The position numbers were made by a program, and so were the translations under genes. From Fidelibacterota bacterium (lineage in GTDB: Bacteria; Fidelibacterota; Marinisomatia; SCGC-AAA003-L08; JACNLC01): a stretch of DNA of 64,000 bases. Below are positions 46,724 through 57,800 of this stretch, in pieces. The notes under the pieces are model-generated. The model did no database searches. It worked only from the letters and a program-made list of their open reading frames with translations, and had not been told where the DNA came from. The DNA lies in contig JABMOW010000089.1 in assembly GCA_013204025.1 (NCBI GenBank), positions 1 through 64,000 of the forward strand, read 5' to 3'. The stretch's first letter is position 1. Every line of letters begins with the position of its first letter.

Positions 46724-48151
46724 ATGATTACATTTAGTCAAAAACAACTCAAAATTCCTCAAATGAGTAAACCGGTATACCTGGTTACCGGTGGAATGTC
46801 AAAATTCGGTAGAGCAATTCCCGAAATGAGGACAGAAGAGTTAGTAGTCGATGCCTTTACAGAAGCAGCCGAATTTATCAAAAAATCCCCTGCAGAGTTA
46901 AAGAAATACATTCACTCCTGCTATTATGGTCATTTTGCAGACCACTTTGGAGATCAGTTACTTGGCGAGGCGTTAATCCATGATCGTTTAGGCCTTGACC
47001 CATTGGGTAATGTGGGGATCAAAACAGGAGGTGCTACCGGAGGCTCAACTCTATGGGAAGCATTCAAGGCGGTAGCGTCTGGATATTCTGATTGCGTTTT
47101 AGCAATGGGTTGGGAACGAATGGACGAAGTACCAACTGACGAAGGGAATAACTACATCGCATGTGCAGCCGATAAAGATTGGGAAACGCCATTAGGTCAC
47201 ATCTATACGGGCTATTACGCCGTGATGGCTCAAAAATATTGGCAAGTCTTTGGGAAGTCAGAAGATTCCTTCAGAAAAACAATGGCTGAAATTGCAGTTA
47301 AAAACCGTGGTTACGCTCGAATGAACCCTCATGCGCAGGGTCCAATGAAAATTACTGTTGAGGATGTTTTGAAATCACCAGTGGTCGCATATCCGTTAAG
47401 GGCATTGGACTGTTGTCTGATGAGTGTGGGCGCAGCGTGTGCCATCTTATGTGATGAAAAAACTGCATACGAGCTAACAGATAATCCATTACTGGTCTAT
47501 GTTACTGCAGGAAGTCATACGCTTCGTGTAGCAGACCGCCGAAACATGGAAATTCCTCTATTACCGAACGAATCTGCAGACCAATACAAAGACCTTGGTG
47601 AGCGATTCCCGGGTAGTGACAGATATCCAGGATTTACCGGTTTTCTTGCTGCAAGAATGGCGGCTTATTATGCATATGGGATGGCAAATATTTACGATCC
47701 TACAGAAGATCTGGATCTGGTGGAATTGCATGATGCGTTTACGATTAGTGATATCCAGACATATGAAGACGTGGGAATTCGACCCTATGGCGAAGGCCGA
47801 ACTTACGTGGAGTCCGGCGATTGCTATCACACGAATCCAAATACCGGCAAACCAGGGAAACTTCCTGCTAATTTATCCGGTGGCTTGATTGGAAACATGC
47901 ATGCAGTAGGTGCAACGGGAATCATGCAGGCTGTCGAAGTGGGGCAGCACATCTGGGGACGTTGGGCAGAAATGCATGAAAATCAGAAAAAATGGGATGC
48001 ATATGGACGCACCAAACCCAAAGATTGGCAAAATCTTCAGGTGGATAACGCCAAAAGAGGAATGGCCATCAGCCATGCTGGCGTCGGATCGCATGTAACT
48101 GCTACTATTTTAGTCCATCCTGACCATCAATTAAAAGGAAGAAACTCATGA
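46724..48151 (+). CDS. Thiolase family protein (acetyl-CoA acetyltransferase / SCP-x-like)
   Basis: VYLVTGGMSKFGRAIPEMRTEELVVDAFTEA, GIKTGGATGGSTLWEAFKAVASGYSDCVLAMGWERMDEV, DLVELHDAFTISDIQTYE, AVGATGIMQAVEV. Confidence 0.88.
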   Translation: MITFSQKQLKIPQMSKPVYLVTGGMSKFGRAIPEMRTEELVVDAFTEAAEFIKKSPAELKKYIHSCYYGHFADHFGDQLLGEALIHDRLGLDPLGNVGIKTGGATGGSTLWEAFKAVASGYSDCVLAMGWERMDEVPTDEGNNYIACAADKDWETPLGHIYTGYYAVMAQKYWQVFGKSEDSFRKTMAEIAVKNRGYARMNPHAQGPMKITVEDVLKSPVVAYPLRALDCCLMSVGAACAILCDEKTAYELTDNPLLVYVTAGSHTLRVADRRNMEIPLLPNESADQYKDLGERFPGSDRYPGFTGFLAARMAAYYAYGMANIYDPTEDLDLVELHDAFTISDIQTYEDVGIRPYGEGRTYVESGDCYHTNPNTGKPGKLPANLSGGLIGNMHAVGATGIMQAVEVGQHIWGRWAEMHENQKKWDAYGRTKPKDWQNLQVDNAKRGMAISHAGVGSHVTATILVHPDHQLKGRNS

Positions 48152-48747
48152 GTAATTCTAATAAACGCGGAACGGTCAAAGTGATCAATGGGCGATACCG
48201 ACCCGATGGATCATTTCATTATAACTATCCCAATACTCCAATTTATGATGAAGCTGGGAAGCTCATGGGAGTTACCAATCCAAGAGACCTCACACACATA
48301 CACGCATATGGAGGTGAATCTCAATTTTTTAGTTCTTTGAAGGATGGAGAGATATGGGGCACAAAATGTGAAAATCCCGATTGTGAACATACTGGCACAG
48401 TAAATCTTCCTTACAAAATCTACTGTCCTGATTGTTTAAAAAAAGCAATACCGGTTAATTTGACAGCCACAGCCATTAAAAGTGCAACCGTGCATACTTT
48501 TATGGTCACCGAAAGAACTGGCGCATTCAACACGCTGGAAAAGCCTATTCGATTTATCAATATTGAGTTTGAGGGTGTTGATACAATTCTGATGAGCTAT
48601 CTTTCCGTTGGTGAACCTAAAGTAGGGATGAGGGTTGTACCGATCTTTAGAAAAGTAGAACCGACTTTCACAATTCTCGATCTATCGTGGGTACCACTGG
48701 GAACATCGGTGGAAAAATTGCCTGATGGCTTTTCATTCTCTAAATAG
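48148..48747 (+). CDS. OB-fold / zinc-ribbon protein of the DUF35 acyl-CoA-associated family
   Basis: GTKCENPDCEHTGTVNLPYKIYCPDCLKKA zinc ribbon then OB-like VHTFMVTERTGAFNTLEKPIRFINIEFEGVDTILMSYL; overlaps the thiolase ORF by 4 bp. Confidence 0.85.
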   Translation: MSNSNKRGTVKVINGRYRPDGSFHYNYPNTPIYDEAGKLMGVTNPRDLTHIHAYGGESQFFSSLKDGEIWGTKCENPDCEHTGTVNLPYKIYCPDCLKKAIPVNLTATAIKSATVHTFMVTERTGAFNTLEKPIRFINIEFEGVDTILMSYLSVGEPKVGMRVVPIFRKVEPTFTILDLSWVPLGTSVEKLPDGFSFSK

Positions 48748-48767
48748 ATGATTATTTAATTACAAAA

Positions 48768-48797
48768 AAGCAGGGGTATGGAAACATATCCCTGCTT
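48768..48797 (+). terminator. Strong hairpin between DUF35 gene and enoyl-CoA hydratase gene (no long T-tract on + strand)
   Basis: aaGCAGGGgTATGgaaaCATAtCCCTGCtt, 13 nt before the RBS-bearing start at 48813. Confidence 0.55.
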
Positions 48798-48812
48798 ATG
48801 TTTAGGAGTAAC

Positions 48813-49589
48813 ATGTCAAAACTAATCAGATTTACGTGTCAGGATGATGGAATTGGATTCTTAACTTTAGCCAATCCGCCAGTTAATACACTTTCCAGTG
48901 AAATGGTGTCCCAGCTATCAGAAGTTATCAATCGGATAACTACCGATAAAGACATCAGGGCTCTGATCGTCATGTCGGCGGAAAAACATTTTTGTGTGGG
49001 ATTGGACCTCAAAGAACAGTCAAACATCTCTAAAGAGCAATCCGTAGCCGATGTTGACCGAATGCGGGATACATACACCCAGCTTTCAGAACTATCCATC
49101 CCAACCATTTGTGGTGTTAGCGGAGCCGCATTGGGTGGTGGTGCTGAATTAGCGTTGAGTTGCGATTTTCGTATTCTCGATGAATCAGCAACAATCGGCT
49201 TCCCGGAAGCACAATTGGGGATCATTCCCGGAGCTGGTGGTACCCAGAGACTTCCCAGGTTGATTGGACCATCCAAAGCCAAATACTGGATATTTTCCGG
49301 TAAAATATTCTCGTCTGAAGAAGCATTGGATGATGGAGTAGCCGATTTCCTTGTAGATGATGGCACTGTGCTGGAATCTGCAATTGAGTTAGCCGTTGAA
49401 TTGCTCACGTCTGGACCTATTGCTCTGAAAGCGGCGAAATACTGCATCGATTCAGGATTGGAAGTCTCGATTGCGGAAGGATTACAAATTGAGCAAACTC
49501 ATTTTAGCGCTCTTGTGGAAACAGAAGATCGCGATGAGGGACTTAAAGCCTTCCTTGAAAAAAGAGACGCGGATTGGGAAAATAAATAG
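48813..49589 (+). CDS. Enoyl-CoA hydratase/isomerase family protein (start trimmed to 48813)
   Basis: GFLTLANPPVNTLSSEMVSQL, FCVGLDLKE, ICGVSGAALGGGAELALSCDFRI, FPEAQLGIIPGAGGTQRLPRLIG. Confidence 0.94.
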   Translation: MSKLIRFTCQDDGIGFLTLANPPVNTLSSEMVSQLSEVINRITTDKDIRALIVMSAEKHFCVGLDLKEQSNISKEQSVADVDRMRDTYTQLSELSIPTICGVSGAALGGGAELALSCDFRILDESATIGFPEAQLGIIPGAGGTQRLPRLIGPSKAKYWIFSGKIFSSEEALDDGVADFLVDDGTVLESAIELAVELLTSGPIALKAAKYCIDSGLEVSIAEGLQIEQTHFSALVETEDRDEGLKAFLEKRDADWENK

Positions 49590-49658
49590 GCTCCCACAAA
49601 TATACTTGCTCTATAGACTGTCATAGAAAAGATCTAATAATAAATCGATAGGTACCCT

Positions 49659-51326
49659 ATGTTTAATAAACGTCATGGATTAGTAGTTATCATCATTTTA
49701 GCTTGGAGTTGTTCCGGAATTTCACATCGGTATGTCCCAAACTGGAATACGGTCAACATTCCCGAAAAACTAGGGAAATATCCAAAAGTAAGAGAATCTG
49801 ATCTTTTGCGAGGGGAATTGTCCAAGTTTAAATCCTGCTATGATGTAACCTTTTACGATCTGGATATAGATGTAAATATTGATAAAAAGAGCATTTCCGG
49901 ATGGGTGGATTTTCATGTCAACACTATGACTACTTTAGATACTCTCCAATTTGATCTATCTGACAAACTCAAGATCGTTTCGATTACGTTCATGAATAAC
50001 AATATCCCATTTTATCGTAAGTCGAATTCAGTATTCGCAGTGTTTCCTCAAACCGAAAAAGGCAGTCAAATGGTATTCCGTGTGACTTATGAGGGGAAAC
50101 CGGTGGAGGCTAAAAATGCGCCCTGGGATGGGGGATTCGTATGGACAGAAGATAAAAACGATAATCCATGGGTAGCAGTGGCTTGCGAAGGAGAAGGTGC
50201 TTTGTTGTGGTGGCCAAACAAGGATCATCCCACAGAAGAGCCTGACAGCATGCAAATTACTATCCATGCCCCTTCTGATCTTTTTGCTGTGGCAAATGGC
50301 ACGCTAGAAGAAGTGAGAAGCAGCTCAAGTGATGGAAAAATGGCTTACAGATGGATGGTTCGGAATCCCATAAACAATTATAATGTGACCTTAAACATCG
50401 GTGATTACGTCTTGGTGGCAGATACACTTATCAATCAGAGTGGTATCCATCAAATGGATCACTACGTGCTGTCATATAATCAAGCTGTAGCACAATCGCA
50501 TTTCAAACAGGCAAGAGATGTGATACATGTATTTGAGAAGTATTTCGGTGAATTTCCCTGGTGGAATGACGGCTATAGATTGGTAGAAACACCCTATCGA
50601 GGCATGGAGCATCAGTCCGCTGTGGCATATGGCAACGAATATAAAAACAATAACAACTATTACATCTACGATTTGGTGGATTACATCATCCTTCACGAAT
50701 CTGCACACGAATGGTGGGGGAACAATATTTCCGCCTGTGACGGCGCTGATATCTGGCTCCATGAGGCATTTGCCACTTATTCCGAGGTGATTTATCTGGA
50801 AGAAAAATTAGGCAAGTTGGTTAGTGTTGACTATTTGATGAATAAACGTCGATACATCCGAAACTCGCTGCCGATGGTGGGCCCGAGAGATGTGAATTAC
50901 TGGGGCTTTGATGATGTTTACTGGAAAGGTGCCTGGGTGCTCCATACCTTGCGAAGTGTAATCAATGATGATGATACTTTTTATGGTATTCTGTATGAAT
51001 TTCAAACTCGATTTGCCAAAAGCATTGTGTGCACAGAAGATTTTATCAATTTAGTAAATGAAATGACCCATACAGATAATACCTATTTTTTTGATCAGTA
51101 CTTGTACGACCGAAAACCTCCGATCTTTGAATACAAAATAACAGATACCAATCTTGAGTACCGATGGACAGACGTTCCTAATTCGTTTATCATGCCACTT
51201 TACATCAACGTAAATGAAGAGCGAATATGGTTACAGCCCACAACAGAATTTCAGATTTTTAATATCCCGCTTCATTCTACAGTTGACATCCCCGGTCGGT
51301 ATTTTTATATGGCGGTAAAGGATTAA
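49659..51326 (+). CDS. M1-family metallopeptidase, probable lipoprotein
   Basis: Lipobox-like IILAWSCSG; GMEHQSAVAYGN, HESAHEWWGNN (HExxH) and E in IWLHEAFATYSEVIYLEE. Confidence 0.92.
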   Translation: MFNKRHGLVVIIILAWSCSGISHRYVPNWNTVNIPEKLGKYPKVRESDLLRGELSKFKSCYDVTFYDLDIDVNIDKKSISGWVDFHVNTMTTLDTLQFDLSDKLKIVSITFMNNNIPFYRKSNSVFAVFPQTEKGSQMVFRVTYEGKPVEAKNAPWDGGFVWTEDKNDNPWVAVACEGEGALLWWPNKDHPTEEPDSMQITIHAPSDLFAVANGTLEEVRSSSSDGKMAYRWMVRNPINNYNVTLNIGDYVLVADTLINQSGIHQMDHYVLSYNQAVAQSHFKQARDVIHVFEKYFGEFPWWNDGYRLVETPYRGMEHQSAVAYGNEYKNNNNYYIYDLVDYIILHESAHEWWGNNISACDGADIWLHEAFATYSEVIYLEEKLGKLVSVDYLMNKRRYIRNSLPMVGPRDVNYWGFDDVYWKGAWVLHTLRSVINDDDTFYGILYEFQTRFAKSIVCTEDFINLVNEMTHTDNTYFFDQYLYDRKPPIFEYKITDTNLEYRWTDVPNSFIMPLYINVNEERIWLQPTTEFQIFNIPLHSTVDIPGRYFYMAVKD

Positions 51327-51459
51327 TAGTATTTATTTAGATACATGATATACATTTGATTTAACCAGTGAATTGATTTTGCAAGGCGTTAAATTTTTGG
51401 AGTAATTTTTATCAACAAACTTTAAGATAATATTATCGATTTATATCGAAGGAGAAGAA

Positions 51460-52578
51460 ATGAGAAATGATATTAATTCAAAGACACATTATGCATTTGG
51501 ATTATTTTTGCTATTTGGACTTTTTGGATCCATGTTTGGGCAAATTCAATCTAACGTGTACTACCGTGGTGATTTAAATAGTTGGGGTTCAACGGCAATG
51601 TCGTGGAGAGATTTGGGTACTGATTCATGGATGACCTCAATACAATCTTCAAGTGATAATGGTACCTCTCAATTTAAGTTTGATAATGAAACTAGTTGGG
51701 TTGGAAATGACTGGTCTAGAGGTGACGTAATTTCTATTGGGTCACTTACACAATGGTACAATCCTAATGGCGGGAATGGTATTTTTTCTGCCACTAATGG
51801 AAAGTATTATACCTTTGTTATTAAAGATGTTGCTGATGATACGAATTCTGAAGGATATATTTTTGAATTCGATGGTGCGCCTGTATCGATTTCACATTTT
51901 GATGAAACTGGCTCTGGCGGTGATAATACTCCATTTGATTTTGAAGACTCTGATAGTCTACATTTTAAAATTGACTGCGGTACCACACAACCCCCGGCTG
52001 ATCAAAAGTTTTATATAAGGTACTATTTTGATTCCGATAATGAAGATGGCTATACATCTTTTGGAGCAGCAAATATTGTGGGAACAGCTAATACCGGCTT
52101 TACTGGGTCTAATTATTATGCATTTATAACTGTTAGCAAACCAGGCAATGCTTCAACTGTCACGTCTTATAGTATGACCACCGAGAGCTCCTTTTCTTTA
52201 AACAATTCTAACATTGATTTAACAACTGTGTATTTCGATAATAATAGTGGAGCAAATTATACAAAAACAATTAATGGTGGTTCTTTATCGATTGTAAACC
52301 CAATTGATTTACCATCAGGTTTTCATATTTCCAGTATTTACCCTAATCCGTTCAACCCTGAAACGACCATTCAGTACAGATTAGAAGTTGCATCCGATAT
52401 TACCATTGAGGTATTTGACATCAGTGGGCAGCTTGTTGAAACATTGATCAATGGTTTTTCTATGCCGGGTGAACATCAAATCATCTGGAAACCGAAAGAT
52501 ATCTCCTCTGGCATTTATATGGTTCAGATGACGCTGGGGAGCCAGAGATTCAAAAAGCAAATCACATACTTGAAATAG
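51460..52578 (+). CDS. Exported protein with CBM/starch-binding-like N-terminus and Por-type C-terminal sorting domain
   Basis: Signal peptide; SNVYYRGDLNSWGSTAMSWRDLG...; CTD IYPNPFNPETTIQYRLEVASDITIEVFDISGQLVETLINGFSMPGEHQIIWKPKDISSGIYMVQMTLGSQRFKKQITYLK. Confidence 0.78.
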   Translation: MRNDINSKTHYAFGLFLLFGLFGSMFGQIQSNVYYRGDLNSWGSTAMSWRDLGTDSWMTSIQSSSDNGTSQFKFDNETSWVGNDWSRGDVISIGSLTQWYNPNGGNGIFSATNGKYYTFVIKDVADDTNSEGYIFEFDGAPVSISHFDETGSGGDNTPFDFEDSDSLHFKIDCGTTQPPADQKFYIRYYFDSDNEDGYTSFGAANIVGTANTGFTGSNYYAFITVSKPGNASTVTSYSMTTESSFSLNNSNIDLTTVYFDNNSGANYTKTINGGSLSIVNPIDLPSGFHISSIYPNPFNPETTIQYRLEVASDITIEVFDISGQLVETLINGFSMPGEHQIIWKPKDISSGIYMVQMTLGSQRFKKQITYLK

Positions 52579-52594
52579 ACAAACCGAGTTTCAG

Positions 52595-52625
52595 ATTAAC
52601 CCCGCTTTCGCGGGGTTAATTTTAT
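52595..52625 (+). terminator. Intrinsic terminator
   Basis: attAACCCCGCtttcGCGGGGTTaatttta. Confidence 0.85.
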
Positions 52626-52635
52626 ATTTATCACC

Positions 52636-53874
52636 ATGTCTGAATCTTTGGCACAAATATTCTCACCCTTTTATTTTATTCTTTGTGCCATATTTCCTGA
52701 ATTTAACGTAGTCGCATTATTGAGTATTGGCAAATTATTTTACGAACCCAGACTGTCAATTATTTATCCCTTTAGTCTGAATCACATTAATTTGCTGATT
52801 CTGATTTTTCACCTGATACTGTTTGGTAGAAAAATCGCTTTCCGCCAATTAAAAATACCCCATTTTATGCCCTTTCTGATTTTCATACTCTGGTTAATTG
52901 TGTCGAGTCTGCTTTTGTCACACTTTCCAGATTATGCACTGGAAAAGCTCATCAGTTTGCTGATCTTTTCGGTTCTTTCAATCATTTTAATTGCAATCCG
53001 TGTTGAGCTGAAAGGAACGATTATTCTTCAAAATGTGCTATTATCGCTCTTATTTATTTCCTCAACGCTGGCAGTATTCGCATGCATCAAATGGATTCAG
53101 GCACCTGGGATTTACCGTCTGTCCGTTTTGGGTGGGGGACCTATCGGATTAGGACGGATGGTTGGAGTTGGGCTCATTATTCTCATGTTATTGAAACGCC
53201 AGCAGCTCGATGGTTTGCTTAAGTACCAGCCGATATTTTGGGTAATGACCGGAGCTTTTTCATTTTCATTACTGCTGACTCTCACCAAAGGTCCATTGAT
53301 TGGACTCATTTTGACATTACTCATGACGGGGAGGATGATTAAGCACGCATGGCTTCCCCGAAAGAAAATCATCATATTAGCAGTTGGGTTGATTTTTCTT
53401 TGTATTTTGATCGATTTATTCCGGCAAACGATCGATCCGGCAGTTAGTATATGGTACGGGAGTTATGTGATCCGAATTGAACATACCATTCACGCGCTGA
53501 ATGCTTTCATTCATAATCCAATTTGGGGGATAGGACTTGGTAATTTTTCAGAATGGGGGAATGGATGGCTATACCCGCATAACTTGATGATGGAGGTCCT
53601 TTCTGAAACTGGTGTGATTGGATTTATTTTATTAGGGATCGTCTTATATCCGATGTTTACCAGATTTATTGCGGAAAAAAACACATATCAGACCGTGTTT
53701 ATCGTTTTAACCCTATTTATGTTTTTGAACCAAATGGTCAGTAGCGATATAATAGGTGCACGGTTTTTATGGTTCTATTATTACTTATATATGATTGCGA
53801 TACAATACGACGATCCGAAATTGAACGTGAATTCATCCACAAACGTAATGACAAATGTAGGAGAAATTAAATGA
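52636..53874 (+). CDS. O-antigen ligase / Wzy-like polytopic membrane protein
   Basis: ~10 TM; GPIGLGRMVGVGLIILMLLKR, LLLTLTKGPLIGLILTLLMTG, HNPIWGIGLGNFSEWGNGWLYPHNLMMEVLSETGVIGFILLGIVLYP (Wzy_C signature). Confidence 0.85.
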   Translation: MSESLAQIFSPFYFILCAIFPEFNVVALLSIGKLFYEPRLSIIYPFSLNHINLLILIFHLILFGRKIAFRQLKIPHFMPFLIFILWLIVSSLLLSHFPDYALEKLISLLIFSVLSIILIAIRVELKGTIILQNVLLSLLFISSTLAVFACIKWIQAPGIYRLSVLGGGPIGLGRMVGVGLIILMLLKRQQLDGLLKYQPIFWVMTGAFSFSLLLTLTKGPLIGLILTLLMTGRMIKHAWLPRKKIIILAVGLIFLCILIDLFRQTIDPAVSIWYGSYVIRIEHTIHALNAFIHNPIWGIGLGNFSEWGNGWLYPHNLMMEVLSETGVIGFILLGIVLYPMFTRFIAEKNTYQTVFIVLTLFMFLNQMVSSDIIGARFLWFYYYLYMIAIQYDDPKLNVNSSTNVMTNVGEIK

Positions 53875-54878
53875 AAAGACAGAATTTATTAGTAATTGCA
53901 TTGACTATTTTTACAACACTGTGGTGTCAACTATCCATTACCAATGTTGATGGTGTCGCTCAATATGTTATTGATTTTGATACAACAGTTCCGAGTGTAA
54001 ACAACGGACAATTTGATGGTACTTTTCCATATCCAAATCCACAAACGGGTGATTTAGATGCAGACGCTTGGACCATTAAAAGATCAGTCACCTTGGAAGC
54101 TGATAGTACTTATTATATGGGAACGAATCAAGGTGGTGTCTCGGGACTCGGTGTATATGGATTTGATATTGGCACTAGTGATTTTGCTTTTGGTCTTCAA
54201 CCTGGTACAAGTAAGTTCTGTCCGGGATCTATTGCCTTGGAAATTATCAACAATCTTCCTGACAATGCAACAGTCACTCATATTACCTTGAGTTATGAAA
54301 TTTGGACCTACAACGACAAAAACAGAAGTACTGTATTGACATTTTCTCATTCATATACAAATGTAAATGGTGATTATATCTCAATACCAAGTTTAGACTT
54401 TGCAACTCCCACTACAGCAGATGACGTACCTTCATGGGCGTTAACTTCAAAAGGTATTTGGATTGAAGGATTGAATATTCCAAATGGTTCATCTTATTTT
54501 TTAAGGTGGGATACAGATGATGGAATTGGAAGCAGCACTCGAGATCAAATTGCTCTCGATGATATCACCATATCAGCGGGGAATGCACTTGATATTGATG
54601 ATTTCTATCTTCCTAATGGCTTCGGTCTCTTGGATGCTTATCCGAACCCATTTAATCCTTCGACAAACATTCAGTACAAATTAAATGAGATGGGAAATAC
54701 TGTTATTAGACTATTCAATCTGAATGGTGAACTACTTCAGGAATTGTCCAATACAGTACAAACTACTGGACAGCATTCGATTCGATTTGATGGCTCACAA
54801 TTCCCTAGCGGGGTATATTTGATCGAATTAGAAAGCAAAAACTACCGGGACACTCAAATCATAACCTTGCTCAAATGA
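53871..54878 (+). CDS. Exported protein with Por-type C-terminal sorting domain
   Basis: Signal peptide; beta-rich domain; CTD LLDAYPNPFNPSTNIQYKLNEMGNTVIRLFNLNGELLQELSNTVQTTGQHSIRFDGSQFPSGVYLIELESKNYRDTQIITLLK. Confidence 0.78.
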   Translation: MKRQNLLVIALTIFTTLWCQLSITNVDGVAQYVIDFDTTVPSVNNGQFDGTFPYPNPQTGDLDADAWTIKRSVTLEADSTYYMGTNQGGVSGLGVYGFDIGTSDFAFGLQPGTSKFCPGSIALEIINNLPDNATVTHITLSYEIWTYNDKNRSTVLTFSHSYTNVNGDYISIPSLDFATPTTADDVPSWALTSKGIWIEGLNIPNGSSYFLRWDTDDGIGSSTRDQIALDDITISAGNALDIDDFYLPNGFGLLDAYPNPFNPSTNIQYKLNEMGNTVIRLFNLNGELLQELSNTVQTTGQHSIRFDGSQFPSGVYLIELESKNYRDTQIITLLK

Positions 54879-54893
54879 TCTCTATGTAAGTTC

Positions 54894-57800
54894 ATGTTCC
54901 ATCGCCACATTTGCCGTCTGTTAGCAATCTTCACCGGATTTCTATTTACCCAGGATAATGTCAATTATCTGATCCTGACATCGCCTGAATTATTATCGTC
55001 TGCGAGTATAATTTCTGATCTCTACGAAGAAGAAACAGAACCTGAATTTCACCTCAATACAATTGTTATTACCACAGATATCATTTACGACCAATACCCC
55101 GGAGTAGTTGAATCAGAGGCGATTCGAAATTTCGTTATTGGTATGATCGACGAAAATGACAGTCTTTCATACTTATTAATTCTTGGCGATGAAACCGTCG
55201 TCCCTCCTTTCTACGATATCTATGGGGTTCCTTCTGATGACTTTTATTCATCTCTACAATTGACGATTCCACAATCGCAATTATCAACTGGACGAATACC
55301 GATATCAGATCCGCAGGTTGCTATCCAAATTGCTAATAAAATCAGGAATTATATAATTAATCCACCAACAGGACATTGGAAAAGTTCTGCTCTGTTAATT
55401 GCTGACGACGCACATAAAGCCGGAGGTGGCGATATAATGGTGGAGATATCCCATGTCAGTAACTCAAACAATATTTTCGAACAGATTAAAGATGTACTTG
55501 AAGTGAATTGTCTTTATGGTACTGAATATCAGCTTTTTTATGGAGGTGGTATTCCAACACTTCCTGAAATGACATCAGATATTTTAGATGCCATCAATTC
55601 AGGAGTTGGCTGGATCAACTATATTGGGCACGGCAACGAAACCACTTTGGCAGATGAATTGATATTAGATATGGAGAGGGACCTCACCTTCATGTCGCCA
55701 CCAGAAGGAAAATTACCCGTTTGGGTTGTTGGTTCTTGCGATCTTGGACATTATGACGATGCAGAATGTCTAACTGAAGCATTAATCTCCAAACCCGATG
55801 GAGCCATTGCTGTGATCACCACCACACGACTAATCCTTTCGCAGCCGGTTGGTGCTTATCTTGACAGATTGTACTCTAATGTTTATAATTACTCCATTGG
55901 TGCATTGAACTTTAGACTGGGTGACTTGGTGAGAGAGTCCAAAACCGGGAGTTCAGATTATGTGTTTCAATTGTTTGGCGATCCAGCGATGCCTATCATT
56001 CTACCGAGGCAGGGGAATATCATAAATTCATACCCTGATACCTTGGAAGTGCTTACACAGAATTCGGTTCATGTTCTTGAAAATTATCAAAATGATCTTT
56101 CACATTTAACGGTTTACGGACCACCTCGATTTATCCACCAGGTTTATGATGGATGGGTTAATCTTGATTATCAGTTACCAGGGGAACGTATTTATTTCGG
56201 TGAATTTGTGGGAAACGCACAATTTTACTTACCTTTGGATTATCCTCTATGCGAATCCTGCCCAGTTGAATTAAAGGTATTTAGTGAGAACATCGAACAA
56301 CCGTTTAACAATAAAATTGAGACCATATCGGGGATTCCAGCCATTGCACCTGGCACCATTACGGATTTTTTCCCTCCCTCTATAATTCTTCGATATGAAG
56401 GAAGTGAAGTGATGGAGAACCAGGTGATAAACTCACCCTTTCTTTTTGAAGTGATAATCCAAGATACCTCAGGGATAAATCTGATGAATCTCCCGGGCCA
56501 TCAAATCCAATATCAGATTGATGGTTCATCACCAGTAAACATCACAGATCAGTTTACGTATAATTCAAATGCGATTGCTGAGGGTGTTATAAATTTGTTA
56601 TTATCAGATGTCCTCTCTGGATCCCATATCTTACAGATCGAAGCGTGGGACAATGCCAACAACCGGGCGGTCTTCAGCCGAACCGTTTGTTTTACCAATT
56701 GCGAATTTCCGGAGGTTAACGAATCCACTTTATGGACATCGATCACATCACTATTGACGCCCAACGGCCTGACCGGTTTTTCCAATGGTGATCAATATGC
56801 AGCAACTACGGGAGGATTGTTGAAACTTTCGTTGTCATCAAATACTTTTGAGAATATCCTCCCAGGCGAAATACTCAAATATTCCAATTTATTGTCGGTC
56901 AATAAAGATAGTCACGGCAATTTATGGTTGGGCTCTGGGTATCCAGGGACATTGCAAATATATCATCCTAATGAGGGACTCCTTCGGGTTATTGACAATC
57001 TTAATTTTGATGAGATATCATCAATTTATTATCACGACAATTCTGCATACGCTATTGGAAAAATAGATGGCGAGCCTTGCATCATAGAATTCCGCTTGGA
57101 TGACAATGACCTGCCATATTATCAAGCGACTTACCAGAGTTTCCCAGTGATACCAAATAGCATTTCACATATCAGTTTCGACGGTGATACCATTTATATT
57201 GCCACATCGGCCGGTGTTTTCGCTGGTTCGATTGGCGAAGGTATGCTTTCATTTAGCGTTAGCTGGGATCAAGTATTTAACGGTTGGCAGCCGAAATTAT
57301 TTTTCCCAGGCGAAAATCCAATTATGGTTACTACGACGGATATTCTGGTAGAAACAAATAGCTCATGGAATTCAATTATTACCAATCTCCAGGGCACGAT
57401 ATTAGATGCTGGATGGACCAGTGACGGTCATTTTTACGTCTTAAGCTCTACACGGTTTTATGAATTTGATAATACTTTCAGCCTAATTTCCGGATACCCG
57501 CTATCACCTCCATCCGAGGCAACTTTTACATCATACTATTCTGATATTGATCATCACATTCTCGGAATAAATAAACGAGGCATTCGGGTAATTAACCGCG
57601 AAACTTTGTCTGCGACTATGTACATCCCCAATACGCTTTTCAGTAATGAAATGAATGCGATTACCTATGCCACCGATGGGTCAGTCGCAGGTGTGAGCAG
57701 GAAAGGAATGTTCCATTTCGCAGAAAACATAATTACCAATTTTATCGCATCTTCACAAACGTCGGGATACGTTTTAGATCAATTGGAAGAGACAACTTTT

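Noticed and set aside
48839-49447. 202-aa minus-strand ORF
   Set aside because: Antisense shadow of the well-supported enoyl-CoA hydratase gene; low-complexity Ser/Asn-rich translation, no motif.
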